Shown here: positions 40,051-41,750 of the stretch, one piece after another
Numbering within the stretch: the stretch's first letter is position 1
How the letters are laid out: each line of letters starts with the position of its first letter
DNA from: a virus
Length of the DNA stretch: 41,750 nucleotides
IMG/VR virus record: IMGVR_UViG_3300021368_000249
Coordinates: 1-41,750 of that record
Direction: 5' to 3' (one strand)
Made by a program: the position numbers and the translations under genes
Notes under the pieces: generated by a model
Database searches by the model: none
Seen by the model: the letters and a program-made list of their open reading frames with translations, nothing else
What the model was told of the DNA's origin: nothing

Positions 40051-41750
40051 TTACCTATTCTCCTGTAGTTTAGCATATTCTCCAAAGGCATAATCAATTA
40101 TAGGTTCACTTATCTTCCATGACAACGACCATGTATCAGATATATCGCCAAACTCTGACCATGTATCTTTACCAAATTGTTTCCAATCAACATCTTGATA
40201 CACTGGTTCATTTCCTTCTAATGTTTTACCACCCATAAAAGATGGAACATACTCAGGTCCACTTTCAATACCTTGTTTTTCTGCAGCTTTTTGTATTGCT
40301 TGTGCTGCATCAATAGCTAGTACAGTTAATTCATATCCTATATAAGCTGCTAATGCAGGTCCTGATATTGCAGCTACACCTAGTCTAGGCAACAATCTTA
40401 TAATACCTTGTGTTATAGCTATATCACCTGGGTCTAACACACCTGCAAATGTATTAAATGCTTTACCTACAACTTTTTTAGCTGAGTTAAAAATACCATC
40501 TACTACTTCTGGTTGTGCGTTTGCAAAATCACTTACCTTGTTTACAGGTGTATAATCTACTAAATCAGCAGCATCTTCAACTACATTACCTGCAGCTTTG
40601 ATAATTTCCTCTGGCATTAGTGCTACTTTTTGTGATGCAAATGGTCTATCAGAAGGAGGTATATATCCTGCGTCTGCCTTACTTAGTAGGTTTCCATCAG
40701 CATCTCTCATGTGTTTTCCATAATTTGTAAATGTATTTTGACCTAATGTTTCTGTAGTCATAACTCTTCTAGCATCTGGAGAATACATCTCTTTATGAGC
40801 TAACCATGCGTTGTATTCACCTACTGGACCAAAAGTATTACCTCTCATACCATGTCCAAATGTGTCATGCACAGCTCTAAAGACATCATTCTCTAGCATT
40901 ACTCTTCCATTTACATCTGTGTATTGAGATTCAGCTAACATAGGATTTAATCTACTTGTAGCTTCATCACCAAATCCTGCTTCTGTAGCTAATATTTTTA
41001 ACCTACCATTCTCCATATCAGCTATCATTTGTTGATGACCTGCTCTATTAGGTGTATATGGGTCTGTATCTACTAATTCAAACTCTATACCTGCATCTAG
41101 TAATACTTGATACTGCATATTAGTTTCTTGTATAAACTTTTTGTAATAAGGTATTGCATTGTCATCAAACATAGGTAGCTGTTCAAATATATCTGCTGTT
41201 GCTGCACCTATCTCATCATTAAACACCATGGCAGGTTTAAACTCTGGGTCAGAATATCCCATTATCTTGTGATAGTCTTGTGCTACTTGTCTAATCCTAT
41301 CGCTATGTGTTGATAAGCCTGTTTCACTACTAACTCTTTGTGTTTGATTAGGAGGTGTGTCTAGTGAATTACCTCGTACAATGTTGTCTACTTCTTCTAC
41401 TACTTCTGGAACATCTACAACAGCTTTTCTTATATCTGAACTTGCTATATCTAAATCTACACCATCACCTGCATTGGCTCTCATACTTGCCATAGCTTCA
41501 CCTAATTCTGGAAAATCATTCATCATTTCTTTTACTGTTTCATTAATTTTTACAATGTCAGTTGGGTTTGGTAATGGGTCTACAGGATTTGGAGCATACA
41601 CTACTCCTTTTGCAGCAACTCTTCTTTGAAACTCTGGGGTTAATATATTAGTACCAATACCATCTAGCATTTGTAAGTATGGTGTATCTGTCCTAGCGTA
41701 GCCTATAAATACATGATATGGGTCACTCATAGCCATAGCTTCATTGGTAT
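40051..41750 (-). CDS. Large virion protein, C-terminal part (continues at 1-1000)
   Basis: The frame is open through the right window edge and joins the left-edge frame, so the ATG at 41736 is internal. Complete length is 841 residues. At full-length residues ~570-575 lies HDTFGH, followed by a conserved-looking stretch (GEYNAWLAHKEMYS, TTETLGQNTFTNYG); the H-D-x-F-G-H spacing recalls metal-binding histidines. A hydrophobic segment at ~732-762 (GVAAISGPALAAYIGYELTV) could cross a membrane. Such a protein might be ejected into the host during infection. Enzymatic activity is speculative. Confidence 0.85.
   Translation of the reverse strand, partial: TNEAMAMSDPYHVFIGYARTDTPYLQMLDGIGTNILTPEFQRRVAAKGVVYAPNPVDPLPNPTDIVKINETVKEMMNDFPELGEAMASMRANAGDGVDLDIASSDIRKAVVDVPEVVEEVDNIVRGNSLDTPPNQTQRVSSETGLSTHSDRIRQVAQDYHKIMGYSDPEFKPAMVFNDEIGAATADIFEQLPMFDDNAIPYYKKFIQETNMQYQVLLDAGIEFELVDTDPYTPNRAGHQQMIADMENGRLKILATEAGFGDEATSRLNPMLAESQYTDVNGRVMLENDVFRAVHDTFGHGMRGNTFGPVGEYNAWLAHKEMYSPDARRVMTTETLGQNTFTNYGKHMRDADGNLLSKADAGYIPPSDRPFASQKVALMPEEIIKAAGNVVEDAADLVDYTPVNKVSDFANAQPEVVDGIFNSAKKVVGKAFNTFAGVLDPGDIAITQGIIRLLPRLGVAAISGPALAAYIGYELTVLAIDAAQAIQKAAEKQGIESGPEYVPSFMGGKTLEGNEPVYQDVDWKQFGKDTWSEFGDISDTWSLSWKISEPIIDYAFGEYAKLQENR
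41577..41750. repeat. Terminal direct repeat, right copy
   Basis: Same sequence as 1-174 except C at 41624 (T at 48). Overlap of a circular assembly; non-redundant genome 41,576 bp. Confidence 0.93.

Overview
The window looks like the complete genome of a small AT-rich tailed phage, written as an over-long linear copy of a circular sequence. Positions 1-174 recur at 41577-41750 with one mismatch, and a gene left open at both window ends closes into one 841-codon frame when they are joined. The non-redundant length is therefore 41,576 bp, circular or circularly permuted. The virion genes suggest a podovirus: a large portal, a 2304-residue virion protein, two more large internal-type proteins, a lysozyme-like virion protein, and no recognisable tail tube or tape measure. 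The host is probably an AT-rich, perhaps marine, actinobacterium. The clues are an r1t-type holin, a poly-threonine/LP surface protein of a kind common in Acidimicrobiia, a SprT-like protein of a kind seen in actinophages, and possible leaderless promoters. This host call is inference.

There are two gene blocks. The late block is on the minus strand and is read from about 14.8 kb down to 1, across the circular junction, and on from 41.75 kb to 23.4 kb. It runs: two tiny basic/small proteins, terminase large subunit (with a zinc/HTH N-terminus), portal, giant virion proteins, lysozyme-like protein, 841- and 626-residue virion proteins, scaffold, major capsid protein, adaptor and tail proteins, fibre/adhesin genes, then a lysis region (XhlA-like protein, a very unusual secreted Thr/Glu-rich surface protein, holins, DUF5675 protein) and a metallophosphoesterase. 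The early block is on the plus strand from 16.1 to 23.4 kb: a SprT-like zinc protein with its own terminator, then about 20 tightly packed small genes ending in a Rad52-like annealing protein, several CxxC micro-proteins and a PD-(D/E)XK nuclease. No DNA polymerase, helicase, primase, RNA polymerase, integrase or tRNA was recognised, so replication and transcription must lean on the host.

Between the blocks, 14.8-16.1 kb holds the divergent control region. On the late side a leaderless-type promoter, a micro-gene, a run of abutting hairpins and an intrinsic terminator all precede the first late gene. On the early side there are three long inverted repeats, each enclosing exactly 44 nt, and a promoter-like site.

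The most unusual signal is the 8-bp palindrome GTTTAAAC (usually inside TGTTTAAACA). I count 34 copies, 23 of them between 15.9 and 23.4 kb, against roughly one or two expected in the whole genome. Six copies form identical gene junctions in which the palindrome supplies the stop codon of one gene and sits directly before the ATG of the next (GTTTAAACAATG). Others lie at promoter-like sites, and many lie inside genes in all reading frames. This looks like a genome-wide binding-site system of the kind known as stoperators in mycobacteriophage L5, but palindromic and apparently new.
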